A program made the position numbers and the translations under genes. DNA of 64,000 nt, taken from positions 306,451 through 370,450 of the forward strand of contig NW_004450381.1 of assembly GCF_000321225.1 (NCBI RefSeq), in the 5' to 3' direction. The DNA is from Odobenus rosmarus divergens (Eukaryota > Chordata > Mammalia > Carnivora > Odobenidae). Every line of letters begins with the position of its first letter. Within the stretch, counting starts at the first letter, position 1. The notes under the pieces are model-generated. The model had not been told where the DNA came from. It made no database searches and saw only the letters and a program-made list of their open reading frames with translations. Below are positions 61,500 to 64,000 of the stretch, one piece after another.

Positions 61500-63640
61500 T
61501 TCTGCCACATACCACCTGTGAGACTATCAACAAATTTACACAAACCTTAAGTTCTAAGGGGGTAAAATGGGACTGGTGCCACCTACCCCATAAGGCAGCC
61601 ATAAGGACTAACTAAAATACTCTCTGTGAAGCCCTGGCTGATGGCTCTTCTTACTCAACAACCATTACCACATACAGAAAACTATGGTCAGCATAATGAC
61701 CAGGCTGGGAAAGGCCTTGCCTGAACCATGCCAGGGCCTCAATTTCATGATATTCTCACCTAATTCACACATTAAGGAAGAGGAACAAAAACCTTTTAGA
61801 GATAATCTTCTCTAATTCACAACCCAAAGAGAACATGATATGTTAGAAAAAAAATTCTAAAGCACTTTCTAAAGATTCCTACTTTGGATAAAGCACTGTG
61901 ATTAAGGAAAAAAACACTTTTGGTAGACAAGTAGAGTAAGTCAAATTCATAAAACTAGATATTGCTAAGCAAAACCAACAAACATCAATGACAGAAGGGT
62001 GGAGAAGGAGCCTATCAGTCCTGATGAAAAGCCCTGAGATTCTTACTTAACAGGTGAATATGAGCTTGTGGGCATCTCTGACAAACCTTGGTGAGAAGGG
62101 GGATCATTGATGGACTGTGACAGGAGGTAAGACAGAGTGGCCCTGTTATGTTAGGAGGCTATGACCCTGTACAGATCTCCAGAGCTGATTCAGATGTTTG
62201 ATGATGAGCATGTACAGACCTGACATCACTGTGGGATATATACTACAGGTGACACAGACAGAGGAACTCACAGATGATCCCAGAGAGGCTGAAAAATACA
62301 GCTAGTACTACTGAAACCTAGTTTTGCTTTGCAGACAACTTGATCTCAGTCAGTAGAAGAATCAGTGAAGAAACTGCTAATGTGAATTTAATTCTAACCA
62401 ATGAAGCAAAACCAAGTGGTTGAAGTAGAAACCTGAGAATACCAGGCCAGTCAGTGAAGGAAGTGGTGCCATGGGCCTTAGAAAGATTCAGAAGATTCAG
62501 AAACCAGATGTAATCCAGTGACTAGGGGTTTCAAAATGGGGAGAAGACAATCCAAGAAGAAATATGAACACAATCACAGATGACCCCAATGGGAGTGAAC
62601 AGCAAGTATCTTGAGAATGCTGGTGAACTCACACAAAGAACTCTGAGCATCATAAAAGAGAACATGCGCTAAAGATGAAAGGATGTCCTTATACTGATAA
62701 GACAGATAATCTAAGTACTGACCAAACACACCGGCAAGCAGGAATGAGAGTCCAACTCTGGTCACCTGCCAGAGAACATTACAACACAGGACACTGGCAG
62801 ACCTATGAATGGTCAAGTTTCTTGGTTTTGTTAAAAGAGGGATAATGGCAGATTCTATAAAACGTAAAAGGCGAGTATGAAATCAAACCTGGACAAAATT
62901 CTGAATGCAATTAGCAAACAGATGGTATCTGGAAGGCAATACAGGCTCAACCAAGAACAAGTCATGCCACAACAACCTCGTTATCTTTTTTTAGATATGC
63001 TACGTAGATCAGGAGAGGCTGCAGAGGACTTTAGTACAAAGATCTGGATCGTGCTTTTATGAAATCTGCAGTTAACATGAAACTGAGGGGGGTGATCAAA
63101 ATGCCAGATGACATAACAAGGATTTTAAAAGATTCAGATAACTGTACAGATGGTGTATGACAAAAACAAAAAGAAACGCACCCCCCACCCCAAACCTGAA
63201 GAGGGATAACTGTATGGTCACATACTAAAGTCCAAACATCAGGCTAAGCAAATACAGGAAGGGGACTCATAGTTGTTTCTTCCTGGTGGAGAGCTAAAAG
63301 GAACCACTCACAGACTATATTCCAGAACTTCCACAAGGACAGAGACCTTTGTTTTCTCACTACTGAACTCCAAACTCCTTAACAATGTCTGCCACATTGT
63401 AAGTACTCAGTAAACCTTTGCTGAAGGAGTGTTTTTGGAGCCAGAGGGCCAATGGATTTAGATGCTGCAGAAAGCTAAAAGCATTAGGAAAATGGGCAGA
63501 CTGAATGATCTATTACTCAACTTGCCTTTCTTCCCCATCCTGAGTCACCTGAAGCCTCACTTGCAGGCCAAGAAAATGTTCTTCTTCCTCCACAGAATCT
63601 GTTCCACTGACTCTGATTCCCACAGATCCCTACTGTCACC
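61500..63640. other. Intronic sequence, possibly an ancient LINE relic
   Basis: No young repeat. Between about 62000 and 63170 the sequence has a mildly purine-rich, coding-like texture, with a 61-codon frame at 62877-63062 whose sequence (SKQMVSGRQYRLNQEQVMPQ) recalls old CR1/L3-type LINE text. I could not confirm the family. Confidence 0.35.
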
Positions 63641-63772
63641 AACTTTTTTTTTAAACTAAGTAGGCTCCATGCCCAGTGTAGAGCCTATCGTGGGGCTCAA
63701 ACTCACGACCCTAAGATCGAGACCTGAGCCAACATCAAGAGTCTGATGCTTAACTGACTGAGCCAGGCACCC
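63640..63772 (-). repeat. Old carnivore SINE
   Basis: AAGTAGGCTCCATGCCCAGT body. CACCAACT flanks both ends. Confidence 0.85.
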
Positions 63773-63917
63773 TCACCAACTGTTCTCTTAATCCATACCA
63801 CAGGGGAAAGCTCCACCGAGGTTCCATTTAGATGCCTGGATACAAATTTTCATACAGCAAATAATCATAGGTATGCAGCCCCAGAGTTAAGGACAATGCT
63901 AAGAAAGTTCTTCCCTT

Positions 63918-64000
63918 GGGCGCCTGGGTGGCTCAGTCGTTAAGCTTCTGCCTTCGGCTCAGGTCATGATCCCAGGGTCGTGGGATCGAGTCCCACATCG
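63918..64000 (+). repeat. Can-SINE, cut by window end
   Basis: GGGCGCCTGGGTGGCTCAGT head, running off the end of the window. Confidence 0.95.

Noticed and set aside
56048..61550. Many similar short frames reading like QLVKRLPSAQVMI
   Set aside because: Translations of the same Can-SINE body. Not a gene family.
48581..64000. Possible tRNA genes (A and B box-like sequence in the SINEs)
   Set aside because: The boxes belong to tRNA-derived SINE heads. No intact cloverleaf with acceptor stem was found.

Overview
This is vertebrate nuclear DNA from a carnivoran mammal. Genes are split into many short GT-AG exons, promoters are CpG-rich, and more than thirty tRNA-derived Can-SINE copies are scattered through the window, many with A-tails and intact target-site duplications. 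Their body sequence is the arctoid type (bear, seal or mustelid lineage) rather than the dog SINEC_Cf or cat type, so I infer an arctoid caniform. No bacterial, phage or CRISPR features are present. Two runs of exactly 50 N (44028-44077 and 60868-60917) are scaffold gaps.

Gene order is alpha-tubulin (TUBA3-type, 3' end, +), THAP7 (+), LZTR1 (-), AIFM3 (-), CRKL (-, last exon only). This is the distal 22q11.21 order of human (CRKL-AIFM3-LZTR1-THAP7-TUBA3FP) read in reverse. I rebuilt coding exons by following reading frame across splice sites. THAP7 has four coding exons (313 aa), LZTR1 has 21 (840 aa) and AIFM3 has 20 (605 aa). All three close in frame. CRKL contributes residues 260-303 plus a 3' UTR of about 3.5 kb.

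Layout: 1-360 tubulin end; 360-1590 intergenic with three SINEs; 1600-4335 THAP7; 4335-5112 convergent intergenic; 5113-21545 LZTR1; 21250-22010 LZTR1 CpG promoter; 22512-37000 AIFM3 with its CpG promoter near 37 kb; 37.3-44.5 kb intergenic, holding a second orphan CpG island (about 41-41.8 kb), an inverted duplication and a gap; 44.55-48.2 kb CRKL terminal exon; 48.2-64 kb CRKL intron 2, about a third of it SINE, with an old L1 broken up by SINEs.

The genes are not an operon. They share a neighbourhood. THAP7 is a zinc-dependent DNA-binding repressor with an HCF-1-binding motif. LZTR1 is a CUL3 adaptor controlling RAS-family GTPases. AIFM3 is a Rieske/FAD oxidoreductase linked to apoptosis. 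CRKL is an SH2/SH3 adaptor upstream of RAS/RAP signalling. The most notable observations are a minor (U12-type) intron in LZTR1 with a GC instead of GT/AT donor, a 44-bp minisatellite in LZTR1 intron 7 that copies the exon-7 5' splice site eleven times, a 21-nt microexon at the AIFM3 C-terminus, and assembly duplications flanking both gaps. I found no wholly new biological system.
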